From Pseudomonas triticifolii (GTDB lineage: Bacteria; Pseudomonadota; Gammaproteobacteria; Pseudomonadales; Pseudomonadaceae), in the NCBI RefSeq assembly GCF_014358015.1, contig NZ_JACONV010000001.1, forward strand, positions 930,001 to 994,000: 64,000 bases of DNA. Direction: 5' to 3'. Position numbers and translations under genes: made by a program. The notes below the pieces were generated by a model. The model saw only the letters and a program-made list of their open reading frames with translations, searched no databases and had not been told where the DNA came from. Below, one piece after another: positions 18,974-28,870 of this stretch (the first letter of the stretch is position 1; each line of letters begins with the position of its first letter).

Positions 18974-19690
18974 TTATGGGCTGACCTTGCTGTAGCACAG
19001 CCTGCCCGGGCGCAACCGCATGCGTACCAGCGATACCAGAAAGCTGAACCCGGCCTGGTTCGGATCAATGACCGGCACATAAGCCCCCAGGGTTTCCTGC
19101 AACACCTCGGTGACCCGAGCGGCCACGCCAACGAAACCGGTACAGCCCAGCAGAATCGACTGCGCGCCGTCCTCTCGCACAGCCAGCAACGCCTGCTCGA
19201 CCGTCTTGGCAACCACTATGTCGACGTTCGCCAATTGATCAACAGGGCAGTCAATGTCCCGGATCGAAGAGAACGATTCGCTCAAGCCATACGTGAGTAT
19301 GTGGCCGCGCTGCATGGCCAGCGTGCTTTGCAGAATCGTGACGATCGAGAAGCGCTGACTCAAGGCCAGCGCCGTAAACGCAGACGGGGGAAAACCTCCG
19401 ATGATCGGGATGTCGATGACTTCCCGGGCCGCTTCCACGCCGCACATGTCGAAATCACTCAACCAGATGCCGTCAAAGCCCTCTTTCTCGATCAATGCGG
19501 CCTGCTCAACCACATAGCGCCCGTTTTCCAGCAAGTTGCCCCGATTTTCGATGCAGGGCGTGCCGGCAGGCAGGTTACGTATTTCCACCGTGATGTCGGC
19601 AGGGAGCACTCCGTTGACCGATTCAAGCAAGCGCTCGTTGTAGGCGTCAGTGTTGACAGGGGCCAGGATGCAGATCCGAAAGGTACTCAT
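18974..19690 (-). CDS. Aspartate/glutamate/hydantoin racemase family protein
   Basis: The 238-residue protein has the two-cysteine active site of cofactor-independent racemases: C83 in SDFDMCGVE and C183 in LLGCTGF. IILAPVNTD-like N-terminal and PVIDP C-terminal segments are as in Asp/Glu/hydantoin racemases. It overlaps the end of the DUF917 gene (ATGA overlap), so the two are translated together. DUF917 and racemase genes commonly occur in hydantoin or amino-acid catabolic clusters; the actual substrate here is unknown. Confidence 0.8.
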   Translation of the reverse strand: MSTFRICILAPVNTDAYNERLLESVNGVLPADITVEIRNLPAGTPCIENRGNLLENGRYVVEQAALIEKEGFDGIWLSDFDMCGVEAAREVIDIPIIGGFPPSAFTALALSQRFSIVTILQSTLAMQRGHILTYGLSESFSSIRDIDCPVDQLANVDIVVAKTVEQALLAVREDGAQSILLGCTGFVGVAARVTEVLQETLGAYVPVIDPNQAGFSFLVSLVRMRLRPGRLCYSKVSP

Positions 19691-20916
19691 TGCGTGACTT
19701 CCTTTGACAGGTGTGGCTGCGACGCATCCACGCTGACGTACGGTCCCAGATACCCCATGTCGGCAAGCAGGCTCATGAAGCTGGCGAGAATCTGGCCGTT
19801 GGCGACCCGCAACGGCGCCTGCGCCTGCCAGGCCAGTACGGTCACTGTCTGGTTGCTCAATACAGGATTGAGCGAGCCGTCGGCACCTACGGCATCGCCG
19901 TTAGAGAACACGCTCTGGCCTGCGCCTGAAACAAAGTAGGCAATACTGTCGGGCGCTGTCGCCAGGGGTGCAGCCCCACGGCTGTCCCAGGCCAGCATCG
20001 ATTCATTCTGATACACCACCGTGCAGGTCGCCTCTGCCGATTCGATGTGCATTTTGCCGAGATCAAAACCACCTGCCGTGCTGACCTCGACTGCCTTGAA
20101 CTGCCCGGTGAAGATCGCGTGAGCCAGCAGCCCGAACTCTTGCTTCAGAAACGCCTGCAGCTTTTGCGCGGTATCCAGTTGGCCTGCGCTGATCGCACGG
20201 CCAGTGGTGAGCGCACGGGACAGCGTTGCGCGTATGGGCAAGGCGGCGTCGAGCTGCTCCGGCGCCATGACCCACATGGCCAGCCCGCCAAATTCCTTGA
20301 ACTGCGCGGCGGCAACAATCGGGCGCATCATGTTCTCGACGATACTGGCCACATCTTCCTGATGCTGGGGGCTGCCGTTCTCACCTTCACGCGGGGTAAC
20401 GTCCAGTTCGACCTGCAGACCTTCCTGACTGACCAGAACCGCCGGGCGCGGGGAAATTCCGGCGGCGGCGTAGGTCAGCATCGGCAGGGAAGGCACAGCC
20501 CGACCCGCTCCATCGGCATCGATGACTTTAAGGCCAAGCCGCGCAGCCACCAGGCACGCGACGACAAACCCCAGCGCCCCGCTTTCCGGCGGCACAATGT
20601 AGGCGAGCTTGCGCCCTTCTTTCGCCAGGCGGTCTCTCACGTACTCTGTCGCGCCGACCGGTCCCAGAGGATAGGCGGAGCCATTGATGGCCTGGGGCGA
20701 TCCCATGTAGGCGACCATCACCGTATCGCCCTCTGCGCTGCGGCACGCTTCTTCGACCGAGACCACCTGGACCTTGTCGCTCGGGTAATAGGAACCCTCA
20801 CGAAAATGCTCCAGCAATCCCTTGGCAGATGAGAGCGTACCGCCACCACCGCTGCCGAAAAAACAGCCCCCTAACGCAAGTGCTGCGAGATCCTGGCCAT
20901 CCAGTTCGAACGTCAT
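19687..20916 (-). CDS. DUF917 family protein
   Basis: The 409-residue product begins MTFELDGQDLAALALGGCFFGSGGGGTL, the glycine-rich start typical of DUF917 proteins related to S-methyl thiohydantoin desulfurase. YMGSPQAINGSAYP and EVSTAGGFDLGKM are other recognisable blocks. The ATG at 20916 has GGAG 6 bases upstream; an ATG four codons earlier lacks a site. It lies 21 bp after the regulator gene and overlaps the racemase gene, so all three form one operon. The reaction is not established for this member. Confidence 0.82.
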   Translation of the reverse strand: MTFELDGQDLAALALGGCFFGSGGGGTLSSAKGLLEHFREGSYYPSDKVQVVSVEEACRSAEGDTVMVAYMGSPQAINGSAYPLGPVGATEYVRDRLAKEGRKLAYIVPPESGALGFVVACLVAARLGLKVIDADGAGRAVPSLPMLTYAAAGISPRPAVLVSQEGLQVELDVTPREGENGSPQHQEDVASIVENMMRPIVAAAQFKEFGGLAMWVMAPEQLDAALPIRATLSRALTTGRAISAGQLDTAQKLQAFLKQEFGLLAHAIFTGQFKAVEVSTAGGFDLGKMHIESAEATCTVVYQNESMLAWDSRGAAPLATAPDSIAYFVSGAGQSVFSNGDAVGADGSLNPVLSNQTVTVLAWQAQAPLRVANGQILASFMSLLADMGYLGPYVSVDASQPHLSKEVTQ

Positions 20917-20937
20917 AGCAGTCTCCATCCGTGTATT

Positions 20938-23229
20938 TCAGTTGTGGTGAATGAGGCTCCGTGCCGGTTGAAGCGCTACCAGAACAGAGTGGGCGTGAGA
21001 AAGAGAGGGCGGCGACTGTTGCATCGAAACACCCGTCATTGCGCGCTCCAGCGTATGGAGCGCCTTGTCGTGGCGTGCGCTGTCGGCGAGTAGCGCCGCC
21101 AGGTGAGTGGCGGCTGAAATTCGAGCGGGTAGCGAGCCCAGCGCATAGGCCGTGGACAACGCCGTGCGCAGCATGTCTTCGGATTCAGGGTGGTCGAGCG
21201 CCTGAAATGACCGGGCCCTGACGACCATCAGGTCACAGAGATAAACCTTTTCCTGATACGTATCGGCGCGATCAATGGCCTGCAGGATCAGTGTGGAAGA
21301 TTCCAGCGCTCGGCCCGCGTGCAACAGCAGCTCGGCACGTTTCCAGATCTGAAATGAATAAAAAAGATGCCCGCCATGGCGCAGCACGTGATTTTCATAG
21401 CCGTCGACAATCATCGCCAGTCCGGCTTCGAGCGCCCCACCCTGCGCCATGTGCCAACCCTGAAAGATCAGGCCCACGCCCTGGTAAAACGTGAAACCAT
21501 TGTCACGCGATACCAGCACCAGCCTTCGAGCGTAGACTTCGACGGCCTCGGCGTCCTCGAAGAGGCAGGATAGCCAGGCAGCGCCCTGCAGGATAACGGC
21601 CTCGCCGAACGCGCAATGATGCTCGTCGCCAAGGGCTTTCAGGCGTTCCAGGGCTGTTCTGGCACGGGAGAAAAAGCCGCTGTGAAACGCCGACAAGCCT
21701 TCCAGCGTCAATGCCAGGGCAACAAAGTCCAGCCCCTGCGCGCCCACTTGCCTCCGCGAGGCGCGGTCTGTCAGTCGCGATTGAGCCAGTATCGACAGGC
21801 ATTCCTGCGTGTCACCCAGCCAGTACAAGGTGTTGGCCAGAGCAATGTGCGCCTCATCCAGCATCTGCGCAGTACCACCGGCATAGCCTCGGCGCAGCAT
21901 CTCCTGCGCCGTGCTGCGTGCCTGGCGCAGGTCAAGCGCCATCAACTGACTGCTCCAGATACCGAACTGCAACGCCGCCAACTCGGTGGGCTCGCAAAGG
22001 TCTGTGCCGATCCTCAGGGCCGCACGGTCACTGGCTCGCGCATCGGGACTCATCCAGCCCTGTAATCCTCGATAGCAAACCCCCAGAAGACGCCAACCCT
22101 CCACAAGCTGACGACCGACCGCGGGGGTGTAAGACTGGCTTTCACTTGAATCCAACAGCGGCCGCAGCACGCGAATGGCCGACTGAAACCGGGAATTGGT
22201 CGTTGCCATGAATGCCAGGTTCAAAGCCGACTGCAGATCCGGCTCGTACTGCTCGCGCAGTTTGAGCCGCCGCTCAATGACCTGACGATGCACCCCCAGC
22301 ATCTGCGCCGCAGCACACGTGTCACCACGACTGAGCTTGAGCGCGTGTTCCACCAACAACTGTTCGGCTGCCGCCAGCTTATTCTTGCCGGGCAAACGCA
22401 TGAGCATGTCGGTGACGTCGCTCGGCGGCACCAGGCGTTTCAGCGAGCGATCTTCACACAGAAAAGGCTTGAGAACGGCCGCACTGACGAGCGGATCGTC
22501 GACCACAGCGCCCAGCCGCTCTATCAGCGTGCGCAATTGACGGGCATGCCCAGGCCAACGCTGGCGCATCAACAACGCATTGGCGTCCGACGTGAAGCTC
22601 AGGGGGCGAGACTGGAGGCTGGCGAAGTAGCGCGCCAGCACCACGACATCTTCAGGCCTTTTATCCAGACCCGGCAGCTCGATTTCGAACACGGCGAGCC
22701 GGCAATAAAGATCCTCTCGGAACAATCCCTGGTTGACCAGCTCTCGAAGAGTGCGATGCGTAGCCGCGACAATCCGGCCCTGAAAACGCTGCTCTTCACT
22801 GCTGCCAAATGGACGAAAGCTGCCTGTTTCCAGGACGCGTAACAGCGCAGACTGCAGCGCCAGGGGAAGCTCATCGATTTCGTCGAGAAATAATGTCCCG
22901 CTGCCAACTGACTCGAATGGGCCAAGGTCGCTGCTCGTGCCTGGGGTGAAGCCAACCGGATGATGAGCGGACAACTCAGTTTCTACGAGGTTGGCAGACA
23001 AGGCGGCACAGTCGAGATCGATAAACGGCTTGCCGACGCCAGGCCCCAGACGATGAAGACGTTGGGCGATAATCTTATGGCCCGCTTGCGATGGCCCGCA
23101 GATCAGCACTGGATGTCGGGCGGCTGCGATCCGACCCACCTGGTGAATGACGCTGAGAAACGATGGCGACGCCGCGACAATGCGCGTATCAGGCTGCGAG
23201 GGCCCAACGACCAGCTCATGACTACTCAC
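20938..23229 (-). CDS. NtrC-like AAA+ transcriptional regulator with a degenerate ATPase core and TPR-like C-terminal half
   Basis: This 763-residue protein has an NtrC-type AAA+ domain at residues 15-260. Walker B TLFLDEID (112-119) and the FREDLYCRL region (170-178) are intact. The Walker A position reads GPSQAGHK (45-52), lacking G-K-[ST], and the sigma-54 contact loop GAFTGA reads VGFTPG (92-97). A Fis-type HTH follows (about 285-325, AAAQMLGVHRQVIERRL). The last 430 residues are helical and look like TPR repeats, as in MalT/LuxR-type signal domains. It heads the DUF917-racemase operon and probably controls it. Sigma-54 dependence is doubtful. Confidence 0.8.
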   Translation of the reverse strand: MSSHELVVGPSQPDTRIVAASPSFLSVIHQVGRIAAARHPVLICGPSQAGHKIIAQRLHRLGPGVGKPFIDLDCAALSANLVETELSAHHPVGFTPGTSSDLGPFESVGSGTLFLDEIDELPLALQSALLRVLETGSFRPFGSSEEQRFQGRIVAATHRTLRELVNQGLFREDLYCRLAVFEIELPGLDKRPEDVVVLARYFASLQSRPLSFTSDANALLMRQRWPGHARQLRTLIERLGAVVDDPLVSAAVLKPFLCEDRSLKRLVPPSDVTDMLMRLPGKNKLAAAEQLLVEHALKLSRGDTCAAAQMLGVHRQVIERRLKLREQYEPDLQSALNLAFMATTNSRFQSAIRVLRPLLDSSESQSYTPAVGRQLVEGWRLLGVCYRGLQGWMSPDARASDRAALRIGTDLCEPTELAALQFGIWSSQLMALDLRQARSTAQEMLRRGYAGGTAQMLDEAHIALANTLYWLGDTQECLSILAQSRLTDRASRRQVGAQGLDFVALALTLEGLSAFHSGFFSRARTALERLKALGDEHHCAFGEAVILQGAAWLSCLFEDAEAVEVYARRLVLVSRDNGFTFYQGVGLIFQGWHMAQGGALEAGLAMIVDGYENHVLRHGGHLFYSFQIWKRAELLLHAGRALESSTLILQAIDRADTYQEKVYLCDLMVVRARSFQALDHPESEDMLRTALSTAYALGSLPARISAATHLAALLADSARHDKALHTLERAMTGVSMQQSPPSLSHAHSVLVALQPARSLIHHN

Positions 23230-23492
23230 AGCGCCTACTCCCAGGAAAAACCGATAGCGTCCGAGGTGTTGAATCGAGCAATGCGTAAGCGATAAAGACG
23301 TTTTCAGCAGCAGGACCGCCTGAATAAATCAGGCACCCGCTGATCCTGACAAGCACTCAAATGACCGATGTGAAAGGGATGGGGAAACCCCAGTCAATTC
23401 AGGGCCGACTCGGCGCGCATGATCATCATCCCCAGTGATATCAAAATGCAAGCACTGATACACAATGACCCAGTAAATACTGTGGTGGCGGG

Positions 23493-23801
23493 TTAACCCA
23501 ACGTGATCAAACCCTGACGGGCAATGCGTACCAGATCGCCAATTGCCTGCTCGATGTCGGCCGGATCCGGCGACTGAATGACAGCAAGGTCGAAATGATC
23601 GTTGGCAAAATGACTGAGTGGCTGACGTGCATCGACAAACTGAATCAGAAAGGCACATGAGCCGCCACGACGACGTGGCCAACCGTCCAGATAGCGCAGC
23701 AGCGTAGGCTGGTGGGCACCGGCGAGCAGGATTTTCGGGCTTTTGCGGGTCAGCACGGTGCTGATGGGCGACAAACGAAGAAGGGGGCGCAGGTTGTTCA
23801 T
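23493..23801 (-). CDS. Hypothetical protein
   Basis: This 102-residue protein begins MNNLRPLLRLSPISTVL and ends IEQAIGDLVRIARQGLITLG, with FANDHFDLAVIQSPDPADIEQA in between. The latter resembles the D-L-A-[IV] plus late helix layout of Rossmann-type response or methyltransferase fragments, but I do not assign a family. Codon use looks normal. It is a single gene; about 240 bp on either side (23230-23492 and 23802-24043) hold no gene. Confidence 0.55.
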   Translation of the reverse strand: MNNLRPLLRLSPISTVLTRKSPKILLAGAHQPTLLRYLDGWPRRRGGSCAFLIQFVDARQPLSHFANDHFDLAVIQSPDPADIEQAIGDLVRIARQGLITLG

Positions 23802-24000
23802 GGTTTTTTCTCTGCCTCAGAAGCTCCGCTGGGCAGCGGTGAGAGGCAACACCGAACCAACGTTTTAGCGGTATTTCGACAAGACATGAGCCTTGTCAGG
23901 CGCCCCGCAAGTAGTTGTTAAATCGGCGCTTGAGCACGCATCCTAGAGAAGCACGCCCTTCGTTGTCAATTACCTTGCCCTACAATCTCGTCCAACGAGA

Positions 24001-24022
24001 AAGGCCCACACTCTGTGGGCCT
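24001..24022 (-). terminator. Hairpin downstream of the DoxX gene
   Basis: AAGGCCCACA and TGTGGGCCTT form a 10-bp perfect stem with a 2-base loop, about 20 bases after the DoxX stop. On the minus strand it ends in TTT then CTCG, a weak U tract. Confidence 0.65.
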
Positions 24023-24043
24023 TCAGGCAACACGACGCATCGA

Positions 24044-24478
24044 TTATCGAGCGATCAACCGGTCCAGCGACAGCCTGCCTGCGCCTTCGATCAATACCGC
24101 CAGAGCGCCGCCCAGCAGCGCGAGCGCATATTCATAGCCATTGTTGGCCATGAAGAAGCCGTTGCCGATGTGCACCGTAAAGATCGCCACCAGCAACAAT
24201 ACCGTCACCAGCGCAGCCGCCGGACGGGCCAGCAGGCCCAGCAACAGACCCAGACCGCCAAAGAACTCGGCACCACCGGACAGCAACGCCATCAGGTAGC
24301 CTGGTGTCAGGCCAATGCTTTCCATGTACTGCGCGGTGCCTTCAAGACCGTAACCGCCAAAGGCACCGAACAGTTTCTGGCTGCCGTGAGCGATGAAGGC
24401 GATCCCGACGATGACGCGCAGAACGGTCAGGCCGTAACCGGCGCGGGTGGTGAGTACGGATTTGATCAGGCTGTTCAT
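24044..24478 (-). CDS. DoxX family membrane protein
   Basis: The product has 144 residues with four hydrophobic helices. IVGIAFIAHGSQKLFGAFGGYG near residue 25 is the DoxX signature, followed by LSGGAEFFGGLGLLLGLLARPAA. Members are small inner-membrane proteins linked in some bacteria to redox or sulfur stress, but most are uncharacterised. The start is set at ATG 24478; an in-frame ATG five codons earlier is also possible. Confidence 0.85.
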   Translation of the reverse strand: MNSLIKSVLTTRAGYGLTVLRVIVGIAFIAHGSQKLFGAFGGYGLEGTAQYMESIGLTPGYLMALLSGGAEFFGGLGLLLGLLARPAAALVTVLLLVAIFTVHIGNGFFMANNGYEYALALLGGALAVLIEGAGRLSLDRLIAR

Positions 24479-24581
24479 GCGGGTAGGTTCCATCGCTGAT
24501 TAAGTGGGAGTGGCGCCATCATAATCGAATGGATCAATGTTAAAACCGCAATAAATGGAGCATACCCATCTAATTAATCGA

Positions 24582-26027
24582 TCAACGCCTGATCGTCGGC
24601 TTTCCAGCCGCGTCTTTTTCCAGCGCATCGCGTTGACGATCGAAGGCCAGGTAGTACTTGTTGACGCTGTTGACGAAGGTCACCACGTTGGCCCCGCCCT
24701 GCTCCATGGCAATACGCTCGGTCTGAAAAAACCACTGGTTGGGGTTCAGGCCGCGCCTTCTGGCTTCGTCGCGCATGCCCTGCACCCGCTCAGGCCCCAT
24801 ATTGTAGGCAGCCATGGTGAATGCCATGCGCTCGCGCTCATTGACCCTGGGGCTGGAAAAATACTTGCGTTTGATCGACGCCATGTAACGCGATCCCGCA
24901 CGCACATTGTCATCAGCATTCTGAATATTGGAAACCCCGACACTCCTGGCCGCAGATGGTGTGATCTGCAACAGCCCTGTCGCCCCGCCACTGCCCTTGG
25001 CTGACGGATCGAGCTTGGATTCCTTGAACGCCAGCGCTGCCAGGTCCAGCCAGTCCATGCCCTGCGCATCGGCATGGCGTTGCAACATCGGACGTAACTG
25101 CTCCAGCCGCTGGATATTGCTGCGCACCAGCGGATTATTGACCCGGTACATGTTCTTGTAGGCTTTTTCGAAGGCAATATCCTGGGTGCTGGAAGGCTTA
25201 TAGTCCTTGAGGAAGTCATCAATGCTGGCGCGCAGCAGGGTTGCCTTGTCGCGCACGAACCAACTGACATCTCCATGGGTTTTCAACGACAGCCCACGGT
25301 CCAGGCGCAGCTTCGGCATCACCGCGACCCAGCGTTCGGCAATCGGCTGCTCGACCAGCGTCAACGGGTAGATCCCCGCCTGCACCATTTCAAGCACGTC
25401 CTCAACAGCAAGGCTGGGATCGACCCACTCAATCTTCACCGGCGGCAACTTGCGCAGTTCCAGTTGCCGATTGACCTGATGCAACGCTTCGTCAGCGGCG
25501 CTGCCGGTGGGCAGGCTCAGCGTACGACCGGACAATTGCTCTACACGGCGCAGCGGACGGTCGCCACGCAGGCCGACCAGCACCAGGGGCACATCGTGAA
25601 TGATCGGGTTACTGGCCTGGATGCCCCTGTCGTCACTGACATCCAGCAGCTCGCCGGGCGCGATCAGGTCACCTTCGCCACGCTGCAGGGCACCGAGCAA
25701 TTGATTTTTGGCTTTGGGAATAACCTTGAACGTGACCTTCTGGCCATTGCGCGCATGGCTATTGAGGTAACGTTCGAAGGCTTGCAGGCGGTGGTATTCG
25801 ACACCGATCTCCTGCCCTTTGACGTCGCCCGAGCTGTTGCGGCTCTGATTGACCAGCACGCGCAGTACCTTGCTGCTGCGAATCGCCGGCAGGTCACGCA
25901 CCTGTGTCGCGTGCTGCACCGCGACGACAGGCCCGGCAGGCACGACAGGGCGTGCGAGGACTTCAACCGATAATGTCAATGACAGCGGTAACAGACAGAT
26001 AATGGACACGAGCGCGGATCGGATCAT
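24582..26027 (-). CDS. MltF-like membrane-bound lytic transglycosylase with periplasmic binding domain
   Basis: This 481-residue protein has a signal sequence (1-25), then a family-3 solute-binding-like domain (about 50-280, starting SSKVLRVLVNQSRN). A C-terminal SLT domain follows (about 315-460), with the catalytic glutamate E336 in AFKESKLDPSAKG and the GATGLLQITPSAA block. MltF enzymes cleave peptidoglycan glycan strands, making anhydro-muropeptides, and the binding-like domain modulates activity. It is a single gene. Pseudomonas usually carries a separate canonical mltF, so this may be a paralogue. Confidence 0.87.
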   Translation of the reverse strand: MIRSALVSIICLLPLSLTLSVEVLARPVVPAGPVVAVQHATQVRDLPAIRSSKVLRVLVNQSRNSSGDVKGQEIGVEYHRLQAFERYLNSHARNGQKVTFKVIPKAKNQLLGALQRGEGDLIAPGELLDVSDDRGIQASNPIIHDVPLVLVGLRGDRPLRRVEQLSGRTLSLPTGSAADEALHQVNRQLELRKLPPVKIEWVDPSLAVEDVLEMVQAGIYPLTLVEQPIAERWVAVMPKLRLDRGLSLKTHGDVSWFVRDKATLLRASIDDFLKDYKPSSTQDIAFEKAYKNMYRVNNPLVRSNIQRLEQLRPMLQRHADAQGMDWLDLAALAFKESKLDPSAKGSGGATGLLQITPSAARSVGVSNIQNADDNVRAGSRYMASIKRKYFSSPRVNERERMAFTMAAYNMGPERVQGMRDEARRRGLNPNQWFFQTERIAMEQGGANVVTFVNSVNKYYLAFDRQRDALEKDAAGKPTIRR

Positions 26028-26202
26028 TCATTCCCCAAGGGCATCGCCGGAAACAGGAAAAAGGAACTCTGGAAGTCACGCAGCAGCATCAACATCGAAG
26101 GAATACGTCGAGACTTGAAGCTCAACCGGTTGAATAGCCAGCGTTTTCTTGTTTTTACCGAAGCTCTGATATGCTCGGCAGCCTTGCGCTGGAGGTAGCA
26201 CC

Positions 26203-27039
26203 ATGCAACTCATCGACATTGGCGTCAATCTGACTAACGCCAGCTTCGCTTCGCAGCGACAGGCGGTACTCGACCGTGCCTACGCCGCAGGCGTGGATCA
26301 ACTGGTCGTCACCGGCACCAGCGTCGAAGGCAGCGAACAGGCTTTGCAGCTCTGCCTGGAACTGGACGAAAGCGCTCAAAGACTGTTCTGCACGGCAGGT
26401 ATTCACCCTCACTCAGCGAGCGATTGGACCGGCGACACCGAGAAACAGTTGCATGCCCTGCTGAAGGAAAATCGCGTGCGCGCCGTGGGCGAATGCGGAC
26501 TGGATTTCAAGCGCGACTTTTCACCTCGTGCGCAACAGGAAAAAGTCCTGGAAGCGCATCTGGCCATCGCCGTGGAACGGCAACTGCCCGTGTTCCTGCA
26601 TGAGCGCGACGCCAACCAGCGTCTGCTGGAGATCCTGCGCGATTACCGTGACCGCCTGCCGGCGGCTGTGGTCCACTGTTTCACCGGCGAACGAGCCGCA
26701 CTGTTCAGCTATCTGGACCTTGACCTGCACATCGGTATCACGGGCTGGATCTGCGACGAGCGCCGTGGCACCCACCTGCATCCTTTGGTCGGCAACATCC
26801 CTCGCGGTCGCCTGATGCTGGAAAGCGATGCGCCTTACCTGCTGCCACGCAGCCTGCGTCCAAAGCCGAAAAATGGCCGCAATGAGCCAGCCTATCTGCC
26901 GCACGTGCTGCGTGAGGTGGCGCTGCACCGAGGCGAAACCGAAGAAGACCTGGCGCGCCACAGCACCGCGTGCGCCCGTGCGTTTTTTGACTTGCCTGTG
27001 GTTGAGCGGGCACCGGAAGTAAATCCACCGTTTTCTTGA
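26203..27039 (+). CDS. tatD: TatD family metal-dependent DNase
   Basis: The 278-residue product closely follows E. coli Tat[10 protein letters not shown] at the start, GIHPHSA near residue 67, [19 protein letters not shown] near 165, [22 protein letters not shown] and [14 protein letters not shown]. TatD is a 3'-5' exonuclease acting on single-stranded DNA and RNA, tied to repair of oxidative damage and not to protein export. A GGAGG site lies 6 bases before the ATG. It is followed by a chemoreceptor gene on the same strand with an 84-bp gap. Confidence 0.93.
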   Translation: MQLIDIGVNLTNASFASQRQAVLDRAYAAGVDQLVVTGTSVEGSEQALQLCLELDESAQRLFCTAGIHPHSASDWTGDTEKQLHALLKENRVRAVGECGLDFKRDFSPRAQQEKVLEAHLAIAVERQLPVFLHERDANQRLLEILRDYRDRLPAAVVHCFTGERAALFSYLDLDLHIGITGWICDERRGTHLHPLVGNIPRGRLMLESDAPYLLPRSLRPKPKNGRNEPAYLPHVLREVALHRGETEEDLARHSTACARAFFDLPVVERAPEVNPPFS

Positions 27040-27123
27040 TCCGCGTCAACGGTGGCTTTGATGGCCGGAATACAGTGATGGCACCTTGCTGCTATCACTA
27101 CCGATCATCATAGAAGACCACTC

Positions 27124-28428
27124 ATGGGCTCATGGCTAAGTAATCTGTCACTCAAGTACAAGTTCTGGGCGGTGAACGCCGTGGCGTTCATCACCACCCT
27201 GCTGCTGGTGCTATACGCCGTACAGCTGGAGCAGCAATCGCGTCAGGCATCCGCTCAACAGGCCGCACGCCTGATCGAGCAATGGCCCCCCACACAGCCG
27301 CTTCCAGCCAGTGCCGCACTGCTCATGCAGGCCCCGTCCTTCACCGACGTACTGACACAGCATTTCGCGCACTACGCGATAGCCGTCTTCGTCCTGATGA
27401 TCGTGATGCTGGGGGCTTCACAGTTGCTGATCCGCTTCCTGCTCAGTCAGCTCAACACGCTCAAAGACGTGATGCTGCACGTGGAACGCAGCGGAGACCT
27501 GTCCGCCCGCGTGCCGAACGGCAGTGAGGACGAAGTCGGGCAGATGGCCAAGGCATTCAACGCGCTGCAGGCCGGGTATCAGCGCGTGGTCGCAACGGTC
27601 TCGCAGACCGCCATTAGGCTTGACCAGGGTGCAGCGCACCTGGCCTCGGGGATGACCGAGGTTCGCCACGGCATGCTTGGCCAACAGAGCGAAACCGATC
27701 AGGTCGCCACGGCGATCAATGAGATGACCGCGACGGTGCACCACATCGCCCAGCACGCCACGACGACCCGCGACCAGTCACAGACAGCTGACACCCTTGC
27801 AGGCAGTGGCAAAGCGGTGGTGGATCGGGTGCAGGTGTCGATTGCCGGCTTGTCCAGCGGCGTGCAACAGACCGCCGAGATGATTCAGCGCATGGCTGCG
27901 GACAGCCAGAAGATCAACGGCGTGGTGAATGTGATTCACAGCATCGCCGAACAGACCAACCTGCTGGCGCTCAATGCCGCCATCGAAGCGGCACGCGCCG
28001 GTGAAATGGGCCGTGGCTTTGCCGTGGTCGCCGATGAAGTGCGCAACCTTGCCAAACGCGTACAAAGCTCCACCGACGAAATCACCACCATGGTGTCTGC
28101 CTTGCAAGCCGGCACGAGCGACGCAGTGCACTTCATGCAGGACAGTTCGTACAAGGCCGATGAATGCGTGCAACAGGCACGCGAAGCCGGAGAGGCCTTG
28201 GCGGCCATTGCCGGAGCGGTGGCGCAGATGCGCGAAAGCAATACCCAGATCGCCGTCGCCGCCCAGCAACAGAGCCAGGTGGCCGAAGAAATGAACCGGG
28301 CGGTGGTCAGCATTCGTGACGTGACCGAGCGCACGGTCATCCAGACCGTAGACTCGGCCAACACCAGCGGCGAACTTGCCGTACTGGCGGGCGAACTGAA
28401 CATGGCTATCGGACAACTCAAGCTGTAG
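27124..28428 (+). CDS. Methyl-accepting chemotaxis protein with very short periplasmic domain
   Basis: The 434-residue receptor has TM1 at about 13-33 and TM2 at about 84-105, with only about 50 residues between. HAMP follows (about 105-160, [27 protein letters not shown]), then a cytoplasmic signalling domain with the hairpin tip [18 protein letters not shown] and [16 protein letters not shown]. It would pass a signal to CheA/CheW. The tiny external part cannot hold a standard 4HB or Cache domain, so the ligand may be sensed in or near the membrane, or through another protein. Confidence 0.9.
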   Translation: MGSWLSNLSLKYKFWAVNAVAFITTLLLVLYAVQLEQQSRQASAQQAARLIEQWPPTQPLPASAALLMQAPSFTDVLTQHFAHYAIAVFVLMIVMLGASQLLIRFLLSQLNTLKDVMLHVERSGDLSARVPNGSEDEVGQMAKAFNALQAGYQRVVATVSQTAIRLDQGAAHLASGMTEVRHGMLGQQSETDQVATAINEMTATVHHIAQHATTTRDQSQTADTLAGSGKAVVDRVQVSIAGLSSGVQQTAEMIQRMAADSQKINGVVNVIHSIAEQTNLLALNAAIEAARAGEMGRGFAVVADEVRNLAKRVQSSTDEITTMVSALQAGTSDAVHFMQDSSYKADECVQQAREAGEALAAIAGAVAQMRESNTQIAVAAQQQSQVAEEMNRAVVSIRDVTERTVIQTVDSANTSGELAVLAGELNMAIGQLKL

Positions 28429-28537
28429 GCGACTATCGCGCCGATAGTCAGGCTTGATTCGCGACGGATCGGGGTCAGGCCTATTCTTCAGGCATTGAAT
28501 GACGCATTGACTGCAATGCACTGAAGAGGACTGCAGT

Positions 28538-28870
28538 ATGGACAAGCGACTTCCCGATCTCCACACATGGCAGTGGCGTGGTTACACCGACAATCACCGG
28601 CACCCGATAAATCTGGCGCTGCACCTGATCGCGGCTCCCCTGTTCATCGTGGCCGCACTGCTGATTGTCGACGGGCTGTTTTCACTGAGCGTTGCTTCGA
28701 TTGCCATTGGCGTGATCGGGCTGGCCGCAGCGCTGGCCTTTCAGCGCCATGGGCACACGCTGGAACAGCAGTAACCTGACCCGTTCAGCGAGCGTGGCGA
28801 TGCCGTCAAACGTTTGCTGGACGAGCAACGCGTGAACATTCCTGGCTTTGTGCTTAGCCAAACACCGTGA
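28538..28870 (+). pseudogene. Mpo1-like (DUF962) protein gene interrupted by a nonsense codon
   Basis: The first 78 codons (28538-28774) encode WQWRGYTDNHRHPINLALH and two hydrophobic helices, as in Mpo1/DUF962-type proteins of Pseudomonas (sometimes mislabelled terminase). A TAA at 28772-28774 follows HTLEQQ. The same frame then continues PDPFSERGDAVKRLLDEQ, then FVLS, to a TGA at 28868. That is what the intact relatives have next, except that their last residues are missing. I infer a nonsense mutation; a shortened functional protein is possible. The extended frame overlaps the convergent thioesterase gene. Confidence 0.65.
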
